Source: Budorcas taxicolor
Lineage: Eukaryota; Chordata; Mammalia; Artiodactyla; Bovidae
Direction: 5' to 3'
Length of the DNA stretch: 64,000 bases
Assembly: GCF_023091745.1 (NCBI RefSeq)
Contig: NC_068925.1
Coordinates: forward strand, 75,767,085 to 75,831,084
The notes under the pieces are model-generated. The model was given only the letters and a program-made list of their open reading frames with translations, did not search any database and was not told where the DNA came from. Each line of letters starts with the position of its first letter. The first letter of the stretch is position 1. Below are positions 34,277 to 45,040 of the stretch, in pieces. The position numbers were made by a program, and so were the translations under genes.

Positions 34277-35587
34277 CAGTTCAGTTCAGTCGCTAAGTTG
34301 TGTCCGACTCTTTGCGACCTCATGAATCGCAGCGCGCCAGGCCTCCCTGTCCATCACCAGCTCCTGGAGTTCACTCAGATTCACGTCCATCGAGTCCGTG
34401 ATGCCATCCAGCCATCTCATCCTCGGTCGTCCCCTTCTCCTCCTGCCCCCAATCCCTCCCAGCATCAGAGTCTTTTCCAATGAGTCAACTCTTTGCATGA
34501 GGTGGCCAAAATACTGGAGTTTCAGCTTTAGCATCAGTCCTTCCAAAGAAATCCCAGGGCTCATCTCCTTCAGAATGGACTGGTTGGATCTCCTTGCAGT
34601 CCAAGGGACTCCCAAGAGTCTTCTCCAACACCACAGTTCAAAAGCATCAGTTCTTCGGTGCTCAGCCTTCTTCACAGTCCAACTCTCACATCCATACATG
34701 ACCACAGGAAAAAACATAGCCTTGACTAGAAGGACCTTAGTCGGCAAACTAATGTCTCTGCTTCTGAATATTCTATCTAGGTTGGTCATAACTTTTCTTC
34801 CAAGGAGTAAGCATCTTTTAATTTCATGGCTGCAGTCACCATCTGCAGTGATTTTGGAGCCCCCCAAAATAAAGTCTGACACTGTTTCTACTGTTTCCCC
34901 ATCTATTTCCCATGAAGTGATGGGACCAGATGCCATGATCTTCGTTTTCTGAATGTTGAGCTTGAAGCCAACTTTTTCACTCTCCTCTTTCACTTTCATC
35001 AAGAGGCTTTTTAGCTCCTCTTCACTTTCTGCCATAAGGGTGGTGTCATCTGCATATCTGAGGTTATTGATATTTCTCCTGGCAATCTTGATTCCAGCTT
35101 GTGTTTCTTCCAGTCCAGCGTTTCTCATGATGTACTCTGCATAGAAGTTAAATAAGCAGGGTGACAATCTACAGCCTTGACGTACTCCTTTTCCAATTTG
35201 GAACCAGTCTGTTGCTCCATGTCCAGTTCTAACTGTTGCTTCCTGACCTGCATACAGATTTCTCAAGAGGCAGGTCAGGTGGTCTGGTATCCCCATCTCT
35301 TTCAGAATTTTCCACAGTTTATTGTGATCCACACAGTCAAAGGCTTTGGCATAGTCAATAAAGCAGAAATAGATGTTTTTCTGGAACTCTCTTGCTTTTT
35401 CCATGATCCAGCGGATGTTGGCAATTTGATCTCTGATTCCTCTGCCTTTTCTAAAGCCAGCTTGAACATCAGGGAGTTCACGGTTCATGTATTGCTGAAG
35501 CCTGGCTTGGAGAATTTTGAGCATTACTTGACTAGCATGTGAGATGAGTGCAATTGTGCTGTAGTTTGAGCATTCTTTGGCATTGTT
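34277..35587 (-). mobile_element. BovB LINE, 1.3 kb, with open reverse-transcriptase frame
   Basis: This 5'-truncated BovB starts with the reversed tail at 34277 and ends near the gagcattctttggcattg phrase. It is inserted into the 3' UTR of the L1 above. It is one of the least damaged copies by coding content (see the frame at 34286-35755). I found no exact TSD; the L1 flanks carry similar tactttatrcatagaa phrases on both sides. Confidence 0.93.
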
Positions 35588-35755
35588 TGGCATGAGATTG
35601 AGATGGACACATACTTTATACATAGAACCAAATCTGTGTATTTTATACATGGGATCAGATGTGTTCATCTCAGTCTCCCAATTCATCCCCTCACTTCCCC
35701 TCTCGGTGTCTATACAGTTGCTCTTTCCATCTGTGAGACGACTTCTGCTTTGCAA
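34286..35755 (-). pseudogene. Reverse-transcriptase C-terminal half, 489 codons open
   Basis: The uninterrupted minus-strand frame encodes most of the BovB RT core and C terminus. Motif A region shows FIDYAKAFDCVDHNKL, motif B GVRQGCRLSPCLF, and motif C YADD at 35045-35056. These are followed by thumb-like and C-terminal segments ending with VAKSRTQLSD. The first 60 or so codons come from flanking L1 DNA and are not BovB. The endonuclease and the N-terminal RT part (including the ASGGDGIP-containing motif) are missing, so it cannot retrotranspose. No promoter is seen. This is a fossil frame, not a host gene. Confidence 0.8.
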
Positions 35756-36003
35756 ATAGGATCACCTACACCGTTTTTCTAGATTACACATATATGTGTT
35801 AATATATGATATTTGCTTTTCTCTTTATGACTTAGCTGTCACTCCATATGACACTCTCTAGGTCCATCCAGTACTATTCACAATAGCCAGGATGTGGAGG
35901 CAACCTAAATGTTCGTCAGCAGAGGAATGGATAAAGAAGATATGCAACATGTATACAATAGGATACTAAAAAGGGAAAAACTGGGTCATTTGTAGAGGTA
36001 TGG

Positions 36004-36499
36004 TGTGTTTCATTGGCTAGGAATTAGTTCCAAGGCCCGGGTGGGCAGGCCTCAAAGCCCCCCGTTTTTCTTGCCCTGTGCCAGGTTCCTTCTTCTCTGC
36101 TCTAGCTCATATTTCTTTTCTCCACCTCCAGAAGAAAAAGGTCCAGTGTTGCACAAGAGAGTTGAATTTGGGGAGGGGATATATCTTTACAAAAGTAATG
36201 GAGTAAAAAATGAAATAGTCAATTTGTAGGAAAATAGAAAATAGGAAAATAACAAGACATCCCCATAATGGCCTAACCCAACAAGTTCCCTTCTCAGGGG
36301 TAGTCTTGTTGAACAGCCTTGTGAATATTCTTTCAGAAGCTTTGTAGGTACATATAAGCACTTGAGAATAAAAGCAACAAAGTTTTATGGATAAAGTAAA
36401 TGTATGTTATGCTTATGACTCTGGGACTCCATTTTCTGCTCAGTGATAGATTATGGGTACATTTGTTTCCTAGGGTTGTTGTAGCAAAGCATTAAAGAT
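36004..36499. other. Single-copy DNA
   Basis: Nothing was recognised. The stretch at 36466-36500 (tagggttgttgtagcaaagc) resembles the start of a common old repeat, too short to name. Confidence 0.35.
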
Positions 36500-36740
36500 T
36501 GGGTGGCTGATACACCTTAAACTTATACACTGAAAAAAGTGAAAGTGAAGTCACTCAGTCATGTCTGACTCTTTGCAACCCCATGGACTGTAGCCTGCCA
36601 GGCTCTTCCACCCATGGGATTCTCGAGGCAAGAATACTGGAGTGGGTTGCCATTTCCTTCTCCAAACGTATACAGTGCTGTAGGTCAATTACATATTTAT
36701 GAAATAAGAAAATGAATTAAAAATAAAATTTTATTTGAAA
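36500..36740 (+). mobile_element. Old L1 3' end, split by SINE
   Basis: The left part, cctaaacttatacactg-type, ends at 36532. The right part, gtatacagtgctgtaggtca, continues to an A-rich end at about 36740. Both are consecutive pieces of an ancient L1 3' end. Confidence 0.5.
36533..36668 (-). mobile_element. Bov-A type SINE, antisense
   Basis: It reads agtgaaagtgaagtcactca, then catgtctgactctttgcaac, to gccatttccttctcca. Imperfect TSDs tatacactg and tatacagtg flank it. Confidence 0.9.
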
Positions 36741-37084
36741 AAAATAAAAATAAAACTAACTTTACTGAATATTCTGGGACTTTTACTAAATATACTTCAA
36801 ATGTAAAGGAGAAGAATGTATCCCTTGACTCCAATTTGTCATTGGTCAAGAGAGGCCCCATGAATCTCCCCCTGTAATTCCAGGTTGGGCCTGTATGAGT
36901 GAAAAACACATTCTTACCTACATTCTGCATGATGCTCCCCAGCAAAAAGTAAGAGATAAGTGGTAAGGACCAAAGACAAGTGCTGTTTGATCTCACCTGC
37001 ATGAAGTTGGTCAACTTACATTCCATGAGCCAGTTTTTACCAAAAGCCCTTGAACAGGGCCATCTGATGGTGCTTTCCACAGTG

Positions 37085-37275
37085 AGAAATAGTCTATATC
37101 TGCGCCGTCCAGTGTGGCAGTCACTAATCCTTATATGACTCTGCACTGTTCAAATGTGGTTTGTGCAACTGAGGAACTGAACTGTTAATTTTAGGTTAAC
37201 TTTAATTAATTTAAATTTAAATATACAGAGCCACATATGGCTAGTGGCTACTTACAGGATGGCATCTGCCTGGAA
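37085..37275 (+). mobile_element. MER3-like hAT-Charlie MITE
   Basis: Both ends carry the inverted pair: gtccagtgtggcagtcacta at the left and atggctagtggctacttaca at the right. The palindromic AT centre is ttaattaatttaaatttaaa. The family name is from memory. Confidence 0.6.
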
Positions 37276-37309
37276 TAAAATGTGGATGAAGAAGATTCTG
37301 AAATGGTGC

Positions 37310-37600
37310 TTAAGTGGTGCCAGTATATCTTTTATCACGTACCAAGCACCATAAAAATTTAGAATTTTTCTATGATATACTAAGATCCTTACATATATTA
37401 TGCCATTTAACTCTCATACCAACACTATGTCAAAGACATTGCTATTCATGTTTTATAGCTGAGGTGACTAAAACTTAGAAAATGACTAAAGCTAAGTAAC
37501 TTTCCTGTATTTCCATAGCTAATAATTGTCTGGGGCCAGGATTTAAAGCCAGGCAGTATAATTCCACAAGGTGTACTTTTAATCATTACACTATCAGATC
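37310..37600 (-). mobile_element. MIR SINE relic
   Basis: Antisense MIR: gtaccaagcaccataaaaat, ccatttaactctcataccaa, gtaactttcctgtatttcca, and aatcattacactatcag at the head side. Confidence 0.75.
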
Positions 37601-37831
37601 CCCTTTGCACCAAATTCCCATATATATATGACTCTGTATCTGGATTTTGTTTTTCCTATTATGCACCAGAACCACACCATTTAAATATTGCAGCTCTAGA
37701 GTGTGTTTTGATCCCTGGTAGCTTTTTAAAACTCTATCATACAACATTTTAAAATATGTTGGTCATGGCTAACTACCTTCTTTATGTGAACCAGAAGTAA
37801 TTAGAGAGGCAAAGGATGGCTAATATGCTTT

Positions 37832-38036
37832 GCAAGTGAAAGTGTTAGTTGCTCAGCCATGTCTGACTGTGACCCCATGGACATGCCAGAGTTCTCTGTC
37901 CAAGGAATTCTCCAGGCAAGAATACTGGAGTGGATCGCCATTCCCTTCTCCAGGGAATCTTCCTGACCCAGGGATTGAAGCCAGGTCTCATACATTGCAG
38001 GGAGATGCTTTAACATCTGAGTCACCAGGGAAGCCC
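37832..38036 (-). mobile_element. Bov-tA SINE, antisense, full length
   Basis: It runs from agtgttagttgctcagccat to the reversed tRNA-like head, tgagtcaccagggaagccca. Probable imperfect TSDs, atatgctttg and atattttgctttg, flank it. Confidence 0.92.
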
Positions 38037-38261
38037 AAGATATTTTGCTTTGGGCTTTAAGTAATCAAAAGCTCCACTAAAAATAGGTGTTTATTATCCC
38101 ACATATTAAGAAGTCCATAGGCAGGTATTTCCAGAATTAGCTAATAAAGTTGCTCAAAGACTTAAGTTTTCAGGTTAATTTACCTTTCTATTTTTCCAGA
38201 TTGTTGGCATTTTCTCTAAAGCTTGTCTGTCCATGGTCCAAGATGAGTATAATACTTCTTT

Positions 38262-38298
38262 TTTTAATTGATTTTTCATTGGAGAATGATTGCTTTAT
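38262..38298 (-). mobile_element. Very short L1 3' end, antisense
   Basis: The poly(T)-led ttggagaatgattgcttta is the reversed end of a ruminant L1 3' UTR. It abuts a sense L1 at 38299. Confidence 0.55.
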
Positions 38299-38762
38299 AT
38301 ATACACAATGGAATATTACTCAGCCATGAAAAGAAACACATTTGAATCAGTTCTAATAAGGTGGATGAACCTAGAGCCTATTTCACAGAGTGAAGTAAGT
38401 CAGAATAAGAAAGACAAATATACTATAATATCACTTACATGTGGAACCTAGGAGGATGGTGCAGTAGAAATAGAGTCACAGATGCAGAAAACAGACTTGT
38501 GGTTACCAAGGGGAGAAAGACGGTGGGATGTTTTGGGAGACTGGGATTGACGTATATATGCTGGTATATCTCAACTAGATAACTCGTGAGAACCTACTGT
38601 ATAGCACAGAGAACTCGAGTCAATGCCCTGTGTGACCTAAATGGGAAAGGGATCTAGAAAAGAGTATATATATGTATATATGTAACTGATTCACTTTGTT
38701 GTACAGCGGAAACTAACACAACACTGTAAAGCAACTATACCTCGATAAAATTAGTTTTAAAA
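38299..38762 (+). mobile_element. Ruminant L1 3' UTR
   Basis: The sense L1 end runs from cacaatggaatattactcag through cctactgtatagcacagaga to gcaactatacctcgataaaa. Confidence 0.85.
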
Positions 38763-38867
38763 AGAACTCAGAGAAACAAAAACACCCAGTATGCACCACC
38801 TGTAGTTCCTGTTAACAATCATGCCTTGTATCTTTCCATACTTTTGTAGTGCATATTTATAGACACT

Positions 38868-38995
38868 TTTTTTTTAATTTTTATTTTTACTTTACAATAC
38901 TGTATTGGTTTTGCCATACATTGACATGAATCCACCACGGGTGTACATGCGATCCCAAACATGAACCCCCCTCCCACCTCCCTGCCTACTTTTTT
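38868..38995 (-). mobile_element. Ruminant L1 3' end, antisense, short
   Basis: A poly(T)-led ctttacaatactgtattggt is followed by cattgacatgaatccaccac and a C-rich cctcccacctccctgcc. It is strongly 5'-truncated. Confidence 0.8.
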
Positions 38996-39323
38996 AAAAT
39001 GAAAAAGTATTGTATCTTACTTTTTCGTAGCCTCCTTTTAAAAAAAAATTTAAAGATACATAAGGGGTATTTCCACTATCAATAAATAGTTCATAGCTTG
39101 ACTTTTTTAAAGTATATTAAAGTATGTTTAACCTAATCAAATTCCCTATGGTTTAACATGTAGGCTTCTTATTAATATTTTAATATTTTAGAGATATATC
39201 TTTATGCATTCCCAAAGGTAGGAAAATGCAGTCAAAGATATGCACCTTATTAAGGTTGTTAATACAGTTTGCCAAACCGCCCTCCAGAAAGCTTTTATCA
39301 ATTTACACAGCCCTTAGCTATAG

Positions 39324-39440
39324 GAGAAGGAAATGGCAACCCACTCCAGTGTTCTTGCCTAGAGAATCCCAGGGACAGGGGAGCCTGGTGGGCTGCCGTC
39401 TATGGGGTCACACAGTCAGACACGACTGAAGTGACTTAGC
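39324..39440 (+). mobile_element. Bov-A SINE unit
   Basis: It runs from ggagaaggaaatggcaaccc to cgactgaagtgacttagcag. The start ggagaagg is identical to the BovB 5' end at 49015. Confidence 0.92.
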
Positions 39441-39480
39441 AGCTAGCTGTGTATGAGCTCCCCTCATCCTCCACTGCCTT

Positions 39481-40604
39481 ACCCGCACTAAGGGTTATCA
39501 TTCACCGTAATCTCAGCCAAGGGCAGCTTTTGTAAAAGCCAAGCTTACCTTTGTGACTGCATTTTATTCCAAACCCCTTGCAGCTCTCATGAATTCATGC
39601 TTCGGCCAAGGTTGTGAGAGGGGTTTCTGGCCTCACTCGCTGTGCTGACGTTGATTAAACAAACAGTTTTGCCAAAAGGACAAAACTAACAGAGGTGATC
39701 ACTGGGGAGACCTGCTAGCAAGTGGCCATGTAGAGGGTCTGGGGGAAAGAGCAGTTTCTCCGAAGTGCCTCGGACATTCTGGATTGAGGCGATCCCTTCT
39801 TTAATTGCCATCACCTTCCTCTCCTGCAGGTCATTTCCCTCTGGCCTCAGGTTTCCCCAGGTAGGGGCTTATTTGCATTTCCTTATGCAGTTCATGCTAG
39901 TGGACACACAAAGGTGAGCCTGAGAGCAAATTTAACAAACAGGCAGGAGAATCTATTCCGGGCTCTTCTGGAGTCGCCTGGGAGAGTAGGGTGTTTTATT
40001 CGCTGCTAAACCCTGTGCAAACAACAGGGTGCTATATTTCTTTCCATGGAAGCTTTAATAACCCAACCCAGTCATAATGAATTCTGGGGCAGAATGAATG
40101 TAAAAGTAATGGTGATCAGGTAATTATCAAGTACAGAGAGTATTTAACCTTCCCAGTGACAGGACTGCCTAAGACTAGCTGATATCGTGTATGCACTCTT
40201 GAAATAATTAATAATTTTAAAATTATCCAATCTCTACTATTAATCAAAAAATAAGGATCCAGGAGCAGCGTCAATCACGCTGAGTTTTTTCTCCATTTAA
40301 CGTCAACCAATGCGCTGCATCTCTCTGGTATCTTTGAATGTGTTGGCCTTTCTGATTTTTATTTTAGGCTGGCCAGACTTAAGCTGTTGCAAGTCTCTCA
40401 GAATATCTCAACAAGCTAAGACACATCACCCTCTAAAATTATCCACCCCAAGCAAAATGCCAGGGAATAACCTTTGGCCTCTGCCTCTTTTAATTGCAGC
40501 TCAAGCCATTTTTAAGCCACAGGCTGTGACAGCCCCGTGTTCTGCTCCCCTTCACCCATTCTCCAGCCCCCTCCACCCCTCTTGGGCGGTCTACTCCAAA
40601 GAGA
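39481..40604. other. Single-copy DNA, possible conserved noncoding
   Basis: No repeat was recognised for over 1 kb and no usable coding frame was seen. The composition around 40040-40300 (AT-rich with short TF-like words) would fit a conserved noncoding element, but no comparison is available. Confidence 0.35.
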
Positions 40605-40643
40605 TTGTGTATGTGTGTGTATGTGTTTGTGTGTGTGTGTGTT
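40605..40643. repeat. (TG)n microsatellite
   Basis: TG repeats interrupted by single ta and tt steps. Confidence 0.9.
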
Positions 40644-41149
40644 GTATAATATATGATAGTCTAGAAAAAAAAAGTATGCCTTCTCCCTAACATACAATTT
40701 AATTCCACAATACAGGCAGCTATACTTAGATGGGTTTTATGAGCCCAAATATACATGAATGCCTGTGTGGCACCCACAAATGCATACACATGCAAATATT
40801 ACCTGGCGAGTAGAACAATTTGTTTATGCTAAATAACAACACGTGTACTACAGGAAGATTCAGAGTCAAATAAACTAGAAGGGATCACAAATCTCTCCAA
40901 ACCCCTCACAGAGAAGACAATCTTGAGACTTTAAGAAAAGCAGTGCCTCTTTTAGGGTCATACAACTAACAACAAAAAAAGAAAAATAATTAAAATACAA
41001 CTTTCTGACTCCTGATCCTAGAACTCTTTTCCCTAAATGGAACTGAGTCTAAGGCCAGGATATTCAAATAATGCAGGGAATCTAAGTATCAAAACATTTG
41101 TTTCTGTGCATGCTGCTTCTTCCTCCTAACATGCCCATCAGGCTTGGCT
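40644..41149. other. Single-copy DNA
   Basis: Nothing was recognised. Confidence 0.4.
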
Positions 41150-41430
41150 TTCGTCCTTGGACAACTGACTCCTTCAGACGCGGATCAAGGAGTACCTCCT
41201 TCAGGAGACCTTCCCTGCTGAAGCATTCGGGGTCAAGGCCCTTTCTGTGAGCCTGCATAGTCATCTGTGCTTAATCTTAAGATAGCATTTTTTCAGAGGG
41301 TAGCCAGGATTCAACTTTTGGCCTTTTACAGCTCCTGTGATTCTAAGATAAAGAGGTTGCATGTTATTCCCTGTTGCACCCTCAGCCACCAGCCTCGTGC
41401 ACAGTGCTCAAAGAGTTATCACCAAACTAT
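41150..41430 (+). mobile_element. L2 LINE 3' region relic
   Basis: The order tccttcaggagaccttccct, then the ttattccctgttgcaccctc-like part, and gcacagtgctcaaagagtta fits an L2 3' end. Confidence 0.5.
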
Positions 41431-42039
41431 GCAAAATCTTCCAGATTTGGGAAGCCATGACAAGGTCAAGGGGACACATCTGCAGAAGAGCTCAGGCCAG
41501 ATGACTGGTCGACAATCTGGGACAAGTAGATGCATAAAAAAGTGAAGGGAAGTCTCTGCCAAGAGGTGTTCCTGGTGGACAAGCCCAGCACAGGCTCAGA
41601 TAGTCTTGCTCCTTCGTGGAGCAGAGATATTCATCAGGGAGAAGCCCACGATGAGTCAACAGTGACAGAAAGGGACCCCACTTGTATAGCAAAGCAGATA
41701 GAGTTTGGGAGGCAGCAGGGACCCCAGGAAGCAGCCCAGAATGGACAGCAGTCTGGATGTCTCCTTGGGATCTGTTACTCTGAAGGGGACAATTTTGGGG
41801 AGAGGTGTGCAGTCTGAATGTCTGCCTGCTGAGTGCACTGACTAGTATTGCAGATATGGGCTCCATGTCTGGCAATGTGGGTGGCGGCTGGGGTGTTGAG
41901 AGTCTGTGATATACACACAGTCCCTCCGGGCTGGACTCAGGGAACACAGAGTGTTGCAAAGGCTTTTCTCATGCACCCCTCTCCTCCTCACTGAGGTAGG
42001 CTTGGGTCATTAGGCCTGCATCCTAGAGTGTCTTTATTC
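41431..42039. other. Single-copy DNA
   Basis: A 155-codon minus-strand frame (41492-41959) overlaps a 95-codon plus-strand frame. Neither has a recognisable domain, and I do not call either. Confidence 0.45.
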
Positions 42040-42100
42040 TTCGCAAGCATTTGCTGAGAACTGTTGGTGCCAGGCACTGGGCTGGGCACTTGATTCTATA
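42040..42100 (-). mobile_element. MIR or L2 tail fragment
   Basis: A short antisense piece, gctgagaactgttggtgccaggcactgggct-type. It is too short to type firmly. Confidence 0.45.
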
Positions 42101-42103
42101 GCT

Positions 42104-42280
42104 CAGTGTTTCCTAGTCTTCTGTGATCATGAGGATCATGATCTTTTTTTTTTTAATTACAGATTCCTGGACAATCCTTCTATATCCACTGACTTAAACT
42201 GTAGGGGAGGGGTTTCAGAATAGGAATTTTTTCCAAGTAACCCAAGGAATATATACCATCCATCATTATCAGGAGACACC
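42104..42280 (+). mobile_element. MER5A hAT-Charlie MITE, diverged
   Basis: It starts cagtgtttcctagtcttctg. Inside it has attacagattcctggacaat and ggggtttcagaataggaatt in the expected order. Non-coding. Confidence 0.6.
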
Positions 42281-42293
42281 GATTGAGATGATA

Positions 42294-42369
42294 ATGGGCT
42301 GGCCAAAAAGTTCATTCAGGTTTTACCACCATTGCAGAAAAAACCAAATGAACTTTTTGGCCAACCTGA
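42294..42369. mobile_element. Mariner-type MITE, hairpin-forming
   Basis: A 76-bp palindromic element is flanked by TA dinucleotides (42292-42293 and 42370-42371), as expected for Tc1/mariner. The inverted repeats include 17 perfectly paired bases: tggccaaaaagttcatt at 42300-42316 against its complement at 42347-42363. It is an internally deleted mariner with no transposase. Confidence 0.85.
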
Positions 42370-42462
42370 TAATAGTAATAATAACTGAAATAAAACAAAT
42401 AAATGACAATGACTGCTGCCATCAATGAGTACGCAGTTAGATGAAAAAAAGTATTCTTTTTA

Positions 42463-42712
42463 TAATTTTCTAAAATCATTTATTTTTAATTGGAGGATTA
42501 AGATTACAATATTGTGTTAGTTTCTGCCAAACATCAACATGAATCAGCCATAGGTATACGTATGTCCCCGCCACCTTGAACCTCCTTCTCACCTCTCACC
42601 TGATCTCACCCCTCTAGGTTGTCACAGAGCACCAGATTTGAGCTCCCTGCGTCATATAGCAAATTCCCACTGGCTATCTATTTTACATATGGTAATGTAT
42701 ATGAAAAACATT
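42463..42712 (-). mobile_element. Ruminant L1 3' UTR, antisense
   Basis: It reads tttaattggaggattaagat, gttagtttctgccaaacatc, aggttgtcacagagcaccag, and ends near ttacatatggtaatgtatat. Confidence 0.85.
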
Positions 42713-44924
42713 TAAATAAGCATTCCTAACTCGAGAGACAGTCATCACTTTCTAAGAACACACATGAGAAAAACTAGAGTTCTGACTAGCCCATGACATT
42801 CATTTGCGTGATTTTGGTACAAGCATCTCTTATAGGGACTGACTTGGAAATCCCCTAATGGGGACGGGTAACCAAGGAAAGGACTCCAGAGTAGCTACAG
42901 AAAATGTTGGCCCAACTGGAGGACCTTTGGCAGATCAAGGCTCAGGAAATGAAAATATAAGCTTTTATAAACAGAAAAGAGTTTCTCTGGGTTCTGGGAA
43001 ACATTTGCAGATAGTGTGGAGAATGAGTAAGAGCAAAAATCAGTCACCAGCAGAAGCTCATGATAGATGAGACACTTAGTACACATTAGGGAGGCAAAAA
43101 TTTTCCCCAGCTTTAGCCAGTGATGCAGAACTTGGGGCAGCTGAGCAGATAGTTCTCAGAAATTACTGGACAATCACAGTCCTATTTGGCTATAAAATAA
43201 GCATTGCCACCATATGGGAGTCCCAGTGTCTGCTCTCTGCATCAGCATCTCTGCCTCCTATCTACCATTACCCTCTTCCCTTAGAGGACTCCTCCCCTTT
43301 CCACCCGCTGGGCTTGGCGTCCTTTCAAATGCTCTCACCCTCCTCTGGAAGCTTATCACCAGCCCATGAGGCCTTAATGCATGTACTAATGGTAAAAACA
43401 CGACAAAGTTATTTCCTCATGGTGCCAGGATAATCAGAGCATTTGTTAGGGGGGAGGAAAAAGAATCAGTGTGAATGGCATGTGGTAGCTACAAAGACTA
43501 GATAATGGACTTCATTTATCACTTTTCAGCGAGTGCATTTTAGTGTTAAAAATTATTAAATATTGGGGATTACACGGTCCAGGGTTTTTGTTTCAGATTT
43601 GCTTGTTTGCTTGTTTGTTTTGTCTTGTTTGGCAATGGGGCCTATTTTTTCCGTGAAATACTATGCAGAAGGCTGATACACAATGTATGCTTGTCGAGCT
43701 GCTGTGGATAGATGGAAGCGGGAAAAGACGCAGATTCGTGCTACCCCGCCCACTCGTGTTTTTTGCTCGGGATCCCCTAAATCACCCTACAGGTATCCAA
43801 TTCGCTGAAAAAGTCTGTTTGCAGTCCTCCAAGCCCCTTGTTCCACAAATAAGGGACCTGAGACCCAGGGATCGGAATTCGGCGTGCAGAATTCCTGCCC
43901 AGGGCAGCGGAGCTAGAAGCAGTACTCCAGTCTCCTGAATTGCAATCCACTGCCCTTCGCCTCCACGCCTAGAAGCCAGCCTTAGCCGAGGAGCCAAGGT
44001 TCCTCAAGGGGTTCTCACCACCCCAGGACAGTGGGGAAGGGTGGCAAGAGGAGGGATCAGATGCTTCCTAAGCCATCTTTCCACTGCTCGCTGCACCCAC
44101 TCACTGCTTTCTTTGGAGGCTCCCATTTCTTTAAAATCCTCAGCTGGGTTAAGGTTAAAAGGATGAGTTAACCCCTCCCAAACTAGACAGCTATCCCAAA
44201 AGAAAATAAAATGGGCAAGTTGCGGTTTTCTTCTCAAGTCCACCTTCAATGTCTGTGTACTCCAGACCCCACCGATCAAGGAGGCAACCGTTCACTAACT
44301 CTGGGCATTGCTTTTTTTTTTCCTTCTATCTCCCTCTCAATTTCTGACCCAGTCCACATTTCTGCATTTGTATCTGTCACTGTTCCCCTCTAAGAATATC
44401 TAATAATCTTAGCTTCTGTTCAGACTCGTTGCCCTGCCCTGGAGATTCTCTTCCTTTATCATCTGCCAATAAGGTATTAATACATTAGTTACCTCAGAGT
44501 GCACTCTATAATGAGGGCCATGGCCATTCATTTAGCTGAATCTGATGGCAACAACACATTGACATTGGTAAGGTTAATCATCTACCGCTTTATTTCATTG
44601 AACGAGTTGAACAACACTGAGCACATTGATCCACGAGGTCCTACAATTCGTCTTGGCTGTTACTTTAATGGTGCCATGGCATCGATGCCCTTTAAGTAAT
44701 TGGCACCAGGAAGAGATGGACTTGGCCTTGTCACGTCAGATTAGAGCTATGTTGAATTGTGAACGATTTTTGCCTTCCCTTGATTCTCTCTTTCCTCTCA
44801 TTTTACATCCTCCTGATTGAAGAAGCAGGAAGGGGCTCATAGAGACCAAGAGAGTGAGTCTGGCTGTATTGTGAAGAGACAGGATTATGCATTCAGGAAT
44901 GCAAAGATCAGCATTTCTGAAGCC
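42713..44924. other. Single-copy DNA, locally CpG-enriched; possible conserved noncoding part
   Basis: 43680-43960 has a modest excess of CpG for this window, and its right end looks MIR-like. 44400-44760 has no repeat character and could be conserved noncoding DNA. No exon is supported. Confidence 0.4.
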
Positions 44925-45040
44925 CTGATTCCCTTCCGATCATCACGCCTGTGTGACCTGGGGTGGGCTTCTGAGCCTCCTTGGATCTCAGTGTCTTCAT
45001 TTTAAAAATGAGGACAATTAATAAAATCTACTCATCCCCA
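44925..45040 (+). mobile_element. MIR SINE relic
   Basis: cctgtgtgacctggggtggg followed by tcagtgtcttcattttaaaa. Confidence 0.7.

Larger units (their letters stand above)
34057..36003 (-). mobile_element. L1 3' end with 5' inversion (twin-priming structure), split by BovB
   Basis: 34057-34276 is an antisense L1 3' UTR, with poly(T) then tagttgttttacaatgttgtg. It continues beyond the BovB at about 35588-35871 up to ctctctaggtccatcca. At 35871/35872 the orientation flips: 35872-36003 is L1 in sense (ttcacaatagccaggatgtg, aggaatggataaagaagat). In L1 coordinates the inverted piece ends next to where the non-inverted piece starts. That is the arrangement expected from twin priming during target-primed reverse transcription. 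No clear TSD was found. Confidence 0.78.
38763..39480 (-). mobile_element. Ancient L1-like sequence, antisense, with two insertions
   Basis: The phrase gctttatcaatttacac, continuing after the SINE as gtgtatgagctcccctcatc, is typical of old antisense L1/HAL1. A younger L1 end (38868-38995) and a SINE (39324-39440) interrupt it. Confidence 0.45.

Noticed and set aside
41492..41959. 155-codon minus-strand frame
   Set aside because: Overlaps open frames on the other strand, no domain, no conserved start context.
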